Shown here in pieces: positions 31,885 to 43,399 of a stretch of DNA of 64,000 nucleotides. The first letter of the stretch is position 1. Every line of letters starts with the position of its first letter. Where the stretch lies: contig NC_135715.1 in the NCBI RefSeq assembly GCF_964656455.1, forward strand, positions 73,545,414 through 73,609,413, written 5' to 3'. The notes beneath the pieces were generated by a model that searched no databases, was not told the DNA's origin, and saw nothing but the letters and a program-made list of their open reading frames with translations. The stretch comes from Halichoerus grypus. Taxonomy: Eukaryota > Chordata > Mammalia > Carnivora > Phocidae. Made by a program: the position numbers and the translations under genes.

Positions 31885-32010
31885 TTCATTGAGCGGTCAG
31901 CAAGTTCTTACGGAGTGCATGTGACATTCCAGGCATAATATACAGTGATGAACGAAGTCGGTGTCCTTGTGGAATTACATTCCAGTGAGGAGAGAAAAGT
32001 AAACAAATAA
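31885..32010 (-). mobile_element. L2 3' end, antisense
   Basis: Reads TTCATTGAGCGGTCAGCAAG, ACATTCCAGGCATAATATAC, AGTGATGAACGAAGTCGG, GGAATTACATTCCAGTGAGG and AAGTAAACAAATAAATGCA, the reversed L2 3' end. Confidence 0.75.
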
Positions 32011-32024
32011 ATGCATGTATGTAA

Positions 32025-32390
32025 TCAAATGGCCAAATCAGAATGGCTTAAACCACACAGGGGTTTATTTTTCCATCACAATGAAAAATCCATGGGAGGC
32101 AGGCCTTTCACTCTGATCACTGAAGTTTGCTTCAGCTCCAGTAATCAAGTTATCTTTCTAGGAAGAAAGAAGGAAGCAGTGCCCAGAGCACACTTCCAGC
32201 TGAGTCCACCTTTCTTAGGATAATCTTTTGCGGAAACCCCTCCTAACCATTCTGCTTACATTTCATTGGCCAGTCTTTGTCACGTGACCATCCCTCTGCA
32301 CGGGAGACTGGGAAATGTAGTTCTTTAGCTAGGCACCCTCCACACCCAGTACAGTCAGAGGACATTAACACGAACAACAAACTGCCTTTG
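32025..32390 (+). mobile_element. Old medium-reiterated repeat, copy 2 of 2
   Basis: Reads AGAATGGCTTAAACCACACA, GGGGTTTATTTTTCCATCAC, TTACATTTCATTGGCCAGTC, CACGTGACCATCCCTCTGC and GACTGGGAAATGTAGTTC. It shares motif order with 20270-20690. Family not assigned by eye. Confidence 0.5.
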
Positions 32391-32394
32391 CTTC

Positions 32395-33335
32395 TCAGAT
32401 ACATAAGATTATCAATTGTAGGACATATTTGCTGAGGAAACTTTGTTCGTTCTCCCTCAGATCAATATTGACTGATTTACTACTGCCCTTCTAGAAAAAA
32501 ATGCTTCAAACATTTAATACCTGAAAAGCTTTTTCTTGGACGAATCTATCAGCTCTTTAAGTAAATAAGAAAAACCATTGCTCAAAAGAAATGTAGAGCT
32601 CAGTGGATACAATTACCTTTCCTCATCTCACTTAACCAATTTTGAAAATGGGAAAGGAAATATTTCCCTTTATGGCTAAATACATGCTGCCAGAAGAAGC
32701 TTAATTACAGAATGATAAAATTAGACCTTAGAATTAGATAGATGGATTATAATTAGTCTGAGGCAATGGCTATAGAACGTCAAGCAGAAAGCCTGAGAAT
32801 AGCACTTGGCCTGGAATAATGGAACCTCTAAAATCGTGAGATTGAATTTCAGTCTGTGGCTCAATCACCATTTCTCCTTTTCAGTGCCCTGTGTAATCAC
32901 AACCACTATCACATTGTAATAAAATGGCATTTTATCCTGCAAAGAATTGCGGGGTGAAAGGTGGACTTAGCCGCAGTCACCTGCTCTATCTCTACAAAGG
33001 AACATTACAGACTGAAAATTCCTCCACACGTTGTTTATGGTGAGTGGAGATAGAGGACAATACCAGGGAATGGAACTCATTTTTCCTCAAATGAAGAGTG
33101 ACTCTTGGAACCCACTGCATCTAAATACATACCCCTACAGATGTCACAGAGCTCATGTGTCTGTCCCCTACAGGTTGTCTTTCACAGCCTCTCTTTGGGA
33201 TAAGTTGCTTTGTTTCAGTCCCGTGATCATATTGAAAATATGGGAGATGAGATCATACCCAGTGGTCCCAAAGAATTTTTATAAGCCTGAGACATTGCTG
33301 TGGGTGCCCCAGGCCAGGCAGTTCTAAGGGGCAAT
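32395..33335. other. Unique sequence, nothing recognised
   Basis: AT-rich with no repeat family or plausible coding frame; the 98-codon frame at 33031-33327 shows no domain. Confidence 0.45.
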
Positions 33336-33350
33336 CAAGAATCTACTTGG

Positions 33351-33567
33351 CAGGGGCACTTGGGTGGCTCAGTCTGTTAAGCATTTGACTCTTGATTTTG
33401 GCTCAGGTCATGATCTCAGGGTCATGAGATGGAGCCCTGTGTTGGGCTCCATGCTCAGCAGGGAGTCTGCTTGATAGTCTCTCCCTCTCCCTCTGCCCCT
33501 TCCCCCATTTACACATTCTCTCTCCCCCTCTCTCTCTCTGAAATGAATAAATAAAATCTTTAAAAAA
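33351..33567 (+). mobile_element. Can-SINE, plus strand, perfect target-site duplication
   Basis: Starts GGGGCACTTGGGTGGCTCAG and ends GAATAAATAAAATCTTTAAA. An identical 14-base duplication, AAGAATCTACTTGG, occurs at 33337-33350 and 33568-33581. The body itself is moderately diverged. Confidence 0.98.
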
Positions 33568-33721
33568 AAGAATCTACTTGGGGGATGAGTTGTACATTTT
33601 GTGTGTGTGTTGGGGAAGAAGACAGGAATTTTTGTTGACTGCTGTCGCATTTTGAGAGCTAGAGATTTGGGTTGGAATTGTGACAAATGTCCATCACTAA
33701 TTTGTGAGGATCATCTAGACC

Positions 33722-34030
33722 CAAGAATAATGGGAGTTTAAAGCTGGAGGAGCCTGGGGCACCTGGGAGGCTCAGTCATTAAGCATCTGCCTTCGGCTCA
33801 GGTCATGATCCCAGGGTCCTGGGATGGAGCCCCGCATCATGCTCCCTGCTTGGCAGGAAGCCTGCTTCTCCCTCTCCCACTCCCCCTGTTTATGTTACCT
33901 CTCTTGCTGTGTCTCTCTCTGTCAAATAAATAAATAAAATCTTTTTTAAAAAAGTAAAGCTGGAGGAGCCTGAAACATCTAGTCCAACCCCTTCATTCTA
34001 CACCCAAGACAAAAAAACCTATCTATTCCA
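33722..34030 (-). mobile_element. MIR-like ancient SINE split by a Can-SINE
   Basis: The sequence TTTAAAGCTGGAGGAGCCTG is interrupted and then resumes as GAAACATCTAGTCCAACCCC and TTCATTCTACACCCAAGAC. This resembles the 'agctggaagga...tctagtccaaccc' mammalian SINE also seen at 24330. Confidence 0.55.
33757..33954 (+). mobile_element. Can-SINE, plus strand, perfect 18-base target-site duplication
   Basis: Head GGGCACCTGGGAGGCTCAGT, body GGTCATGATCCCAGGGTCCT, tail CAAATAAATAAATAAAATC. TAAAGCTGGAGGAGCCTG is repeated exactly at 33739-33756 and 33955-33972. It is one of the younger-looking insertions in the window. Confidence 0.98.
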
Positions 34031-34304
34031 CCAATGTCTGGCATCACCACCAGGAAGAAACCAAGCCTGGGAAAAGACAGAAGTGCCCCTCCTGGTTCTG
34101 GGGAGAGTCTGCTGCTTATATGGAACTTCTGGTTCCCCACAGCTGGATCCATGGGACTGTTTAAGGGCAAGGAGTCAGTGGGACATGTCCCAGCAGGTAA
34201 AACAAACAAACATCAATAACAACAGCAGTAACATTCTGCTAGCCTATTTCAGAAATCAATTATATCTGACTCAGGATGATTTGGGAAATATTTACCGATG
34301 AGGC

Positions 34305-34580
34305 TGCATTTGAATGGAGCCTTGAAGAATTAGGATTTCTTCAGTATTTAAAGGGAGGGCAGAGTTCTAGGCTAAAATCTCAAAGCATGGAATACCACGG
34401 AGCATTTGGAGAACTGCTTGTGCGTCTGGTGGGGTTGGAGCAGTGTGGGTGGAGGAAGAAGCATATAAGGCTCAAGAGCCTGCTTGGGGCCAGATCAATC
34501 CATGCTTGTGGACTGTCTTGCAAATTTGCATTCTTGGTATTCAGAGAAGATATTTGGAAGGGATTCATCCTTTAATTGCC
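34305..34580 (-). mobile_element. L2, antisense
   Basis: Reversed L2 order: GAATGGAGCCTTGAAGAATT, AAGGGAGGGCAGAGTTCTAG, GTGGGGTTGGAGCAGTGTGG, CCTGCTTGGGGCCAGATCAA, GATATTTGGAAGGGATTCAT. Open frames across it are not genes. Confidence 0.62.
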
Positions 34581-34659
34581 TCCATTTTGGTTTTTTATTT
34601 ACTACTTAATGAATTCACTTATTCAACAAATTTTTGATGAGGGCACAGGTAGACGTAGC

Positions 34660-34865
34660 AATGATCAGTGCACTTTTCTGGAGAGCTTGCTGTAAGCCAA
34701 GCATCATGCTGAAGGCTTCCTATACACCATCTACTTACTTCTCACTAAGCTCTGTGAGGCAGGTTCCATTAGAATCACCATCGTACAGATGAGGAAACTC
34801 AGCCCAAACAGATATCTTATCCAAGTCACACAGCCAAGAAGTGGCAGAACCAGAATACGAAGCCA
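34660..34865 (-). mobile_element. MIR, antisense
   Basis: GCTGTAAGCCAAGCATCATG, GCTCTGTGAGGCAGGTTCCA, ACAGATGAGGAAACTCAGCC, AGTCACACAGCCAAGAAGTG and GCAGAACCAGAATACGAAGCC are reversed MIR blocks in order. A short L2-like phrase (TTCACTTATTCAACAAATTT) precedes it. Confidence 0.88.
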
Positions 34866-34974
34866 GAAAATATGACTCTCCTTCCCTCCTCCCCACCACC
34901 TGCAGCCAGAGGCCTCCACATTCTTTCTGACTCATCTCCCCCTGTCCCTCACCTCTTACTTCTAGGAATTTTTT

Positions 34975-35165
34975 AAAAAGATTTTATGTATTTATTTGTC
35001 AGAGAGAGAGAGAGAGAGCAAGCACAAGCAGGGGGAGTGGCACGCAGAGGGAGAAGCAGACTCCCCGCTGAACAAGGAGCCTGATGCGGGGCTTGATCCC
35101 AGGACCCTGGGATCGTGACCTGAGCAGAAGGCAGATGCTTAACTGACTGAGCCACCCAGGCGTCC
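34975..35165 (-). mobile_element. Can-SINE, minus strand
   Basis: Reversed tail (AAAAAGATTTTATGTATTTA), GA-rich body and reversed head (GGCAGATGCTTAACTGACTG, AGCCACCCAGGCGTCCC). TTCTAGGAATTTTT at 34960 and CTCTGGGAATTTTT at 35168 form the target-site duplication. Confidence 0.97.
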
Positions 35166-35404
35166 CTCCTCTGGGAATTTTTTTTTTTTAAATCACCAAC
35201 ACAATGCTGTCAAATCATCATAGAAAGGTGTTGCTTATAAAAAGAGAAGGGAACTGAAATGTCATCTAGAAAACCCTGAGTCTTCAGAGGAAAATGTCCC
35301 AACATGGAAGGAGTAGTAAGTCCCTGCAAAGTCACAGCATGTGGTGATGGAAGTTCCGTGCTTTCTTTATCATGGGTCACCCCACTTAATCCTCTCTCCC
35401 TCCC

Positions 35405-35540
35405 TGAGGGAATAGTCTACCCACTGCAGATGAGAGTGTTGAGGCCTGCAGAGATGTTACATGTTTTGTCCAAGTTAACACAAGTGAAAGATCGGGTCAG
35501 GACCGGCACCCAGGCCCCAGACTGGCCCTGCCCAGGGTCT
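35405..35540 (-). mobile_element. MIR, antisense
   Basis: CTGCAGATGAGAGTGTTGAG, GCCTGCAGAGATGTTACATG, TTTTGTCCAAGTTAACACAA, GATCGGGTCAGGACCGGCAC follow reversed MIR order with heavy divergence. Confidence 0.6.
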
Positions 35541-35549
35541 CACCATAAT

Positions 35550-37685
35550 CCTCTGCGTTCCTTACACACCGGTTCAGAATCATCTGGGTTGGGTAAGGAC
35601 CAAGGACAGAGCCTTCTGTAGTGAAAACCCTAGAAGATTTAACCCCCTGTGTCTGGTGTTTGGTCCTGGAGCCCAGAAAAAAACAACCCCCGCTACTCAC
35701 TTTGCCAAACAGACTGCTTTGCACATGAAGACTTTAAGGAAAACGAATTCTTTATTTCATTCTTGAGTTCTGAGAAATGGTGAGATATGAATTTCCCGTG
35801 TTTCTTAGAAATTTTAAAAAAATCATGAATTTGTTCCATGATTTGCTTGTTCCATAACCACATGAAAATGCTCAGTATTTTATAATCATTTTTATCAGTG
35901 GCTCCCCATAGATTCGAGCCTCACGCATTAGCTGCTAGTGTTCTGTGACTAACACAGAGATTTTAATCTTTCTTTTAGAGTCTGGAAATCCCTCTCTGCT
36001 TCTTTTTTTCTGGTAGTGTTTGTCTACAGGCCTCTCTTCGCATTAATAATTCTCCAGTGCACAAAGACGCTGCCCTGGATCCTGTTGGTGAAACATGCCA
36101 TAGTCAAGGTAAGAACACTGAATCTATTCTGGGACCACATATTAGGAGGAACTGAATGAGCAAATGAATTATGGCGGCCGTTCACAGAGTTGAGAGCAGC
36201 CTGCTAAAAATGGAAGACAGAAAATACATCTCCACGAGATTAGATCCCTCGGATATGGTTCTTTGTATATCATCTCACTTTACTCTGTCTGAAAAGGTGA
36301 ACGTGAAGGATCTTGTCTACGTGCACAGTTGCCAGATGCACAGACACAGATGCAAGAACCTGAGGACAAGTGAACGCAGGAGCTCTTCATGAATTTTCTT
36401 GACGCAGTAAAGATAAACGACAAAAGGACAGCAGGAACTGTTTACTTCACGGGCTTTTGCTGCTCTGTGGATGGGCTGTCATAATTAGAGGCGTGACCTA
36501 AGCTCCAGTCTTTCTCCGCAAGCCATGACCCAGCACCGACAGAGGCCTGGGTCATAAAGCACAAGATGTTTAAGGGGGAATAAGCTGGCAATTAAAAGCA
36601 GGGCCATCCAAGACACTGTACCAAATTTTCCATCTGGAGGGAATTGAGAGCAACTTGCTTAAAGGACAAAGCAGACTGGCTGAAAGATTGGATTCAGTTC
36701 AAAGCCAGATGACATCCTTTTGCTGGAAAAGCACGGAACTATTCAAAACGGGGGAAAAAATGTGCATCGCCCTGAAGCTTCTCATAACCTGGGGCTAGTG
36801 GCTCACTGATGCAAGTCCTCGGGTTTGCCCTGCCGCATTGAGAATGGTAGGCTTGGACCATCAATTAACCATCGATTACCAGAAGGAAAACCAGTTCCTT
36901 CATTAGAGGATCGTGCAAAACACCTCTCCCTACTTTTACCCTCAACTGACCTGCTAGGACAGTCAGAGAAAGTCTCAGATGGGCTTCTGGGGGTCCTGGG
37001 GCTCCTTCCTAAACTTTCTTCCATATATCCCCTCAGCTGCTTACCCTGGGCCCATTTTTTGGGGCTGGAGTGGATCTCCTTAGTGCTGGAGATCAGTCTT
37101 TCTCCATTCTTTCTCCATTCTTCCAGCCCAGAGCCTCTCTAAGATAAGCAAACCTTTCTCTCAGGTTTGTACATCTCACACTGGGGTCTGCATGCCCCAG
37201 AAACATGATACTTTGTGCAGGATAACCAAACTAACAAGAGGAACACTGCACAAAAACATCATGTGTTTTAAGATTGCACTGGGGAGGATGGCAGGTTTTT
37301 TATGTAGGTTTGTTATGTAGATGAATGCAAAATGTGTACACATTATAAACATTAAAATGAAAGATGATAAAGTGTATGCTATAGTCTTAACCTCAGACCC
37401 CTGGGAGATACATTCAAATCACATGATGGTCAGTGAGTTTTCCCAGCAGCTCACAGAGCACCCAGCACTGCAGCTGAGGTTTGCCCAAGGTGCTGGGGCC
37501 AAGTGGTGAGAGCCTACAAGACACAGAGACACCCACTTGTCGGCAGAACAGCCATCAGCACAGGGAGAGGTGGAGAAGGAGCTAGGAGGGGTCTGGTGCT
37601 CACCCAGAAGGGCTTGGTGATGAGATGCTCCCGCAAGGAGAGACTAAGGAACAGGGTTCCTTCAACCTGGTTGCAGACAGGGCCC
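35550..37685. other. Repeat-poor unique sequence
   Basis: About 2.1 kb with no recognised repeat, among the least repeat-rich stretches in the window. It contains the possible exon at 36030-36108. No long coding frame and no CpG island. Confidence 0.5.
36030..36108 (+). other. Possible exon bounded by splice-like signals
   Basis: A pyrimidine-rich stretch and TGTCTACAG precede position 36030, and CAAG|GTAAGAAC follows at 36108/36109, a strong-looking donor. The 79-base segment is open in two of three forward frames (26 codons each) and closed in the third. I recognise no protein in either. It could be a non-coding exon or a chance pairing of splice-like motifs. Confidence 0.15.
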
Positions 37686-37689
37686 ACCA

Positions 37690-37840
37690 GGAGGGCTTGC
37701 CAAACCTCCAGATTCCTGGGCTCATTGCAGGCATGCCAGACCAGTCTCTCCACGAGTAGGCCCGGAAATCTGTTTTTGAAAAGCTGTCCCGATGATTCTG
37801 ATGTGGCATGGCTCCAGTCCCCAGGCACTGAACTGAGAAG
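37690..37840 (+). mobile_element. MER5A-like hAT element fragment
   Basis: AGGGCTTGCCAAACCTCCAG, ATTCCTGGGCTCATTGCAGG, CGAGTAGGCCCGGAAATCTG and AAAGCTGTCCCGATGATTCTG follow the sense order of MER5A ('gggcttgttaaa...tgctgggccc...gtaggtctgg...aaatttgcat...ccaggtgat'). The ends are degraded. Confidence 0.6.
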
Positions 37841-37849
37841 ATACTAGAG

Positions 37850-39080
37850 AGGAAAACTGCCTTAGTCCTCTTGTGTAAGCCGGTGTCTCTTTAAGCAGGA
37901 ATACTGGAGTAGTCAGCAACCTACGAGCTGTGGGGCTATTTTCTGGGCCAAGGGATCTTAATCGACAAACACTGGCATTGGAATAATATGCCAGGGCTCT
38001 TGATCTGTACCTGAACCTCCCACCTTTTCATTTTCAGAAATCTCTTAAGGGGACCCTGTCTGTGCAGGCTGATTTCAGAACATAGCACATCTGTAGACAT
38101 AAAGCAGCTCTCGCCACTGTGATGCCCAGGGTGGGGAGGGGGGCTGCACCCCCTCAGGGCACAGTCACTGCTAGCCCCTCAGGGGATGCACTTGAGGAAA
38201 CCCAGGGGACAGAGGGAATAGGTTGGGGTGTGGGGAGGCTCTTCAGAGCCTGCAGCTTCTTCAGCCAAAGAATGCTGGGGCCCTTCTCCCAACCTCCCCT
38301 CCGGCCCAGACCCCTCTCAACACTCCACACCTGCACCCCATCCTCCTTCATGGCTTATCTCCAGCAAACCATTTCCAATTTCAACTTGGTTTCCTCAGCA
38401 AGTCATGATGGATATTATCTGCAATTACCCTTAAACAAGAACAAGCCACTCTCCCCAGGGTGAGCAGCTCAATGGAATTTTTTTAAAAGCAAACAAAAAA
38501 GGAGAAAGAGCCCCTCTAATATATCTGAAACCCAATCATTCTTTTGTGGGGACCATGGGAGGGACTCCACCCTCCTCCATAGGGTCAGACTCTGCTTTGT
38601 TACTAGCTGGGTGGTAGTCCACGAAAAAGACCAAGTTCCGCTGTGCCTGGTGCTCCAGCCATAGCTTGCTCGCTTGGCAATTACTTAATAAGTTGCTCTT
38701 TCTGGGACACAAGCCATCTATGTCCCTGTTGAAGAATCTCAACCCAGGAAAAGCATCAACAAAAAAGTCAACAATTGTAGATGGACATGGATGACATGCT
38801 ACAGAGACAATCTCCCATCAATATGAATTTGCTTAACATTTATGACAGATAGAACATTCTCTACATGTACAGATGGAAATATCACTCCCTTCCTAAAAGA
38901 AAAGACATCATGGCTTCAGGGGCAAATTCTAGGCAAGCTTTCCAGAATGTGCCTCATGAAGCACTAGCCTTATGAAGTACTCCACTAAAAAAACCACTTT
39001 TGTGCTCAATTAAATTAGGCAAACACTGCATACTTGACACCTTCTCTGGGACACTCAGGGTGCAATCTAACCTCTGAATT
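37850..39080. other. Unique sequence, nothing recognised
   Basis: A cluster of overlapping short frames at 38119-38463 in different phases has no recognisable product. Confidence 0.45.
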
Positions 39081-39084
39081 ATCT

Positions 39085-41960
39085 AAAAGTGTGTTGTTTA
39101 ATTTCCAGATATTAGTTTTCTTAGATATCACATTGTTACTGATTTTCAATTTAATCTGGCTGCGCTCAGACCATATAATTTGTATTATTTCAATTCTCTT
39201 ATATCTATTGGAACTTCTTTTATGGTGAATATACTATGTGTATTTGGAAAGAATGTTTATTTTGCAGTTGGTGGATATAGTATACTAAAAATGTTAGTAA
39301 GATCAAAGTGGTTAGTAGTGTTGTTCAAATATTCTATGTTATTACTGATTTTTTTTTTTTTTGGTCCAGTTGTTCTATCAATTGCTTAGATCATTTTGGA
39401 ATTATCTCCTTCCCTTTTTTAGTTTGTCCATGTTTGCTTCATGAATCTTGAGGCTGTGTTATTAGTTGTTCTTTCTAAAGAACTCTCCCTTTTATGCCTA
39501 TGGAATGACCATCCTTATCTCTGGTAACACTCTTTGTTTTGAAGTCTATTTTACTTGATATTAAAGTAGCCCCTCTTGCCTTCTAATGCTTACTGTTTGC
39601 ATGGTACAACTTTTATTTTCAAACTATTTGTGCCTTTCTATTTAATGTATGTGTCATGTAGGCAGGATATAGTACAGCCTTGCTTTTTAATCTACTCTGT
39701 TAATCTATATTTTTTAATTGGAGAGTTTAGATCATTAATATTTAGCGTAATTATTAATGTGATTGCGTTTAGGCCTACCATTTTATCATTTGTATTTTCT
39801 TTGTCTCTTCTGGTTTTGATTCCTCTCTTCATCTTTTCCTGCCTTTGGGGTATTATTTAAAAAATTTTTTTAATCTTTCATTTTAATTTGTTTGATCTTG
39901 GGAGGCTACATTTTTTCCTAAGTGGTTGCCCTAGGTATTGAAATATACACATCTACCTTTCAAAGTCTACTTAGAGTCAATATTGAAACTTAAATTAGAA
40001 ACTTGCTAAGCTCTCATCTCCCCACACTGATCTTTGTGTTATGATGTCATAGGTATTACAATTATAAACATTGTAAACTACAAAGGTAATCTCCTAATTT
40101 TTGCTCTCAAAAGTCACACATATTTTAAAGAACTCAAGAGGGGAAAATGTCCTTTTATATTTGCTCAGATATTTGCCATTTTTGAGGTTCTTCCTTCATT
40201 CCCAAAGACCCAGGTTTCTCTCTGGTTTCGTTTCCAGAAGAGCTGAAAGAACTTCCTATAACATTTCTTTTACAGCAGGTCTGCTGCTGATGGGTTTTTG
40301 TAGTTTTTCTTCATCTGAAAATGTCTCTTTTTTTGCTTTGATTATTAAAGGATATTTCTGCTGCATTCAAAATTCTGAGCTGACAATGCTTTTCCTTCAA
40401 GCACTTTGAAGATGCTATTTCTTTGGTCTCCACAGTGTTTGAAGGGGGATCTGCAAGTATTCAAATTATTGTTCCCTGTATATAGTGTGTCATTTTTCCC
40501 TAGCTGCTTTCAAGATTTTTTTCCCATTGGTTCTTAGCCATCTGATTATGATGTGTATAGGTATTTCTTAAAGAGTTTGTCTTATTCAGGGCTCACTGAG
40601 CTTCTTAAAGCTCTAAATTTATGTCTCTCACCAAATTAGGGAAATTAATAGCCATAATCTTTTCAAGTAATTTTCTGTTCTAATCATTCTCTTCTATTTC
40701 TTGGACTTTGTGAAATGCATGTTGACACTTTTGGTATTGTCTCCAATTAACTGTTATTTATTTTCACTCTTTTCTGTCTTCACACTGGATAAGATTTCAC
40801 TGACTTTCCTCAATTATCTCTATTCTGCTATTCGATCCCCCACTGAATTTTTTATTTCCTATATTGTATTTTTAAATTTTCCACTTCTTTACTTTTTTAT
40901 GGTTTCTATTTCTCTAATGAGAACTCCTATGTTTTCACTCATTTCAAGTACATTTTTTAATGATTCTATTTATTTACTTATTTGAGGGAGAGAGAGAGAA
41001 AGAACAAGCCGGGGAGGAGCAGAGGGAGAGGGACAAGCATGGAGCCCAATGCAGGGCTCAATCCCATGACCCTGAGATCATCACCTGAACAAAATCAAGA
41101 GTCACACGCTTAACAGACTGAGCCACCCAGGCACCCCCATTTCAAGTATATTTTTATTTGCCTCATGGATCATAGTTTTAATGCTGCTTTAGAGTCTTGA
41201 CTTGATAATCCTAATATCTGGGTCATCTTAGGGTTGGCATCTGTCCTTTGTCTTTTCCCTTGAGAATTGGTTACATTTTCCTGGGTTTTTTTTTTTTTTT
41301 TTTTTTGTATATCAGGTAATTTTGGATTATATCCTGGACGTTGTGAGCATTATGTAGTGTACACTCAGTCCTATGATAATACTAAGGAGGATGCTGAAGT
41401 TCATTTTAGGAGGCAACCAACTCAGTTCGATTCAGACAAGTTCTGTCTCACCCTCTGTGGGTAGCAGTTCACATCCCAACTTCATTCTCAAAAACTTCAT
41501 TGTACTGGTTTGGGTCTGTCTTGTGCATATGTATTGCTTGGGGGTAATGTTGGGACATGGGAAGGTTTAAATGAAGAATTAGGAGAGCCCCTCTTTCTGG
41601 CTTCCTCCACTCACCAGCCCTCAGGATATGTCTCTGGTTCCTCTGACCAGAAATAAATAATTTCTATTGAAGTTTTAGCTACTTACAGGACCACCCCTTG
41701 CCACATTGCTCAGTGGCTAGAGGTCATCCTCAGAACAAAGCTAGAGGGAGAGAGAGATGGAAGCTTACCTTGGTGGTCCCTCTTTGAAGTTTTGACTCCT
41801 CTCCACAATCCACTTGCTTTTATTTACTTTTCAGAGTCAGAGTCCTCAGGTATTATTATTTTTATTTTTTTCCATTCAAAAATTTTGTTTGTATTTTGTT
41901 GGAAAAGGGGATCATGTGCAGTCTTTTGACTCCCACTTGGCTGCATAAGAACATGTCCAT
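39085..41960 (-). mobile_element. Long ancient L1 (L1M-type), antisense, collinear over about 2.9 kb
   Basis: A continuous series of antisense old-L1 landmarks runs in order: TTCCAGATATTAGTTTTCTT, GGAAAGAATGTTTATTTTGC, TATCTCTGGTAACACTCTTT, TGTCATGTAGGCAGGATATA, GTGGTTGCCCTAGGTATTG, CAGGTCTGCTGCTGATGGG, AAGCACTTTGAAGATGCTAT, TTCTTGGACTTTGTGAAATG, and GGATTATATCCTGGACGTTG. It is decayed, with stops in all frames. A Can-SINE at 40957 and a 21-base T-run at 41286 interrupt it. Open frames of 60-100 codons here (Phe/Leu/Ile-rich) are shadows of AT-rich sequence. Confidence 0.8.
40957..41137 (-). mobile_element. Can-SINE inside the ancient L1, minus strand
   Basis: Reversed tail with TTCTATTTATTTACTTATTTG, GA-rich body, reversed head (GAGTCACACGCTTAACAGAC, TGAGCCACCCAGGCACCCC). 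CATTTCAAGTACATTTTT at 40940 and CATTTCAAGTATATTTTT at 41138 form the target-site duplication, with one difference in 18. Confidence 0.97.
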
Positions 41961-43395
41961 TCTCTGAGATTATGAGCTCTCACAGCCTATGCTGGGCTTG
42001 TCCTTGTGAGGGAGTATCTTCCCTATTTCAGACTCGGTGTGTGCTCTTTTGCTCTGCCTAAGACTTATGTCAGTGGCCCTCAGGCACATCCCCAGCTTTC
42101 TGTATTTCAGACCCCACAGAGGGGGGGTCGGGGGCCTTCCACTGCAGCACAAGGTGGGGTTCGTGCAATCACACTGCCAGCATCAGCTGTGCCATGGATC
42201 CACTGGGAGGGGTGGGGGTTTGGGGAACCATGCACGGCAAGGGGCTGGGTCTAGGACACTCTCTCCTCTTGCTGTAAGTAAACACTGTACCACTTGAGCC
42301 TGGTGTAAGCGTTGTCTGTTCTCAGCGACTTCAGATCATGCACTGGTCTCTTCCCTGGGTGCCTAGGTAAGTACCTACCTTTTAACCTTGGCCACACTTA
42401 TGTTATATTCTATCCTGAGGCACAGCCTGACCACCCAGTGAATGGTCAAACATAATCAGATGGCAGGATGGGCTGTAATGGGTTTGTGTTGCTTTAGTGG
42501 AACTGGAACCCCATACAGAACTTTAGAATATTCAAGGCTCAGAGAAGTCTTGTGATAGTTACCTTGGCATAATACCATCTTTTCCAAGTTTAAATGAGAC
42601 TTTGTCACAATGTTATATCCACAGTGAACAAGCAATAAAATGAACTCTGACAAGGTGCCCTACATATAGTAAATATTCAATGCAGATGTACTGAATTGAA
42701 TTTTATGAATTCATTGTTTTGGGGACCACATCTTAAAATGAATAAAAAGATCAATATCTTAAAGAGCCAATAAAAAGTAAAACATTCTCTTGTCCCTTTA
42801 TATTCCTGCCCTGGTCCATAACATGGGGATGTCCCCAATTCTCCTTGTTTCAGTGAAAAAGAATTAGGGAATAGCTTTTTGTTTGGTTGGTTGTTTCCTT
42901 CCCATTCCCCTTTCTCTCTTCCCCATGAGAAAATAGTGAGAATCTGACATTCTTTTATCTCTGTTTCCCAAACGATTATTTGTAATGTGTTGAATGTAAC
43001 TGCTCATTCTTGGCCCTTTGGCTTAGCTCTCTGAGTCTTATTCAGGCTCTATGGGATAGGGGGCAGACTGCAGTTCTCCTTGGCTGGGTGAATGTATGCC
43101 AAGCCCACTCCCTCAACATGCAAGTCTCAAGGTGTAGACTGCTAGGGAGAGGATAAATAGGACGGGAATCCACCTTAGCAGCAGGTGCAAACTGCACTCT
43201 GCAATATAACCATAACAGCAATTAAATGAATATTAGATGTTAATATCCTTTGGGATCTGTGTCTAGTACTCAATTAGCTTGAAATCTGGAGGCATGGAGG
43301 AGGAGTGGTTAGGCTCACACAGAACCCCCAATAGCCATCATCCTTAGTGTGAAATCTTAGAGGTTGTTAAAAGAGAAGTGTACTGCAATCACCAT
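41961..43395. other. Mostly unique; possible degraded LTR near 41,960-42,380
   Basis: The stretch ending CTCTTGCTGTAAGTAAACAC and CAGATCATGCACTGGTCTC has a loose LTR-like flavour but is not assignable. The remaining kilobase is unique sequence with no coding frame above 90 codons. Confidence 0.35.
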
Positions 43396-43399
43396 GAAG

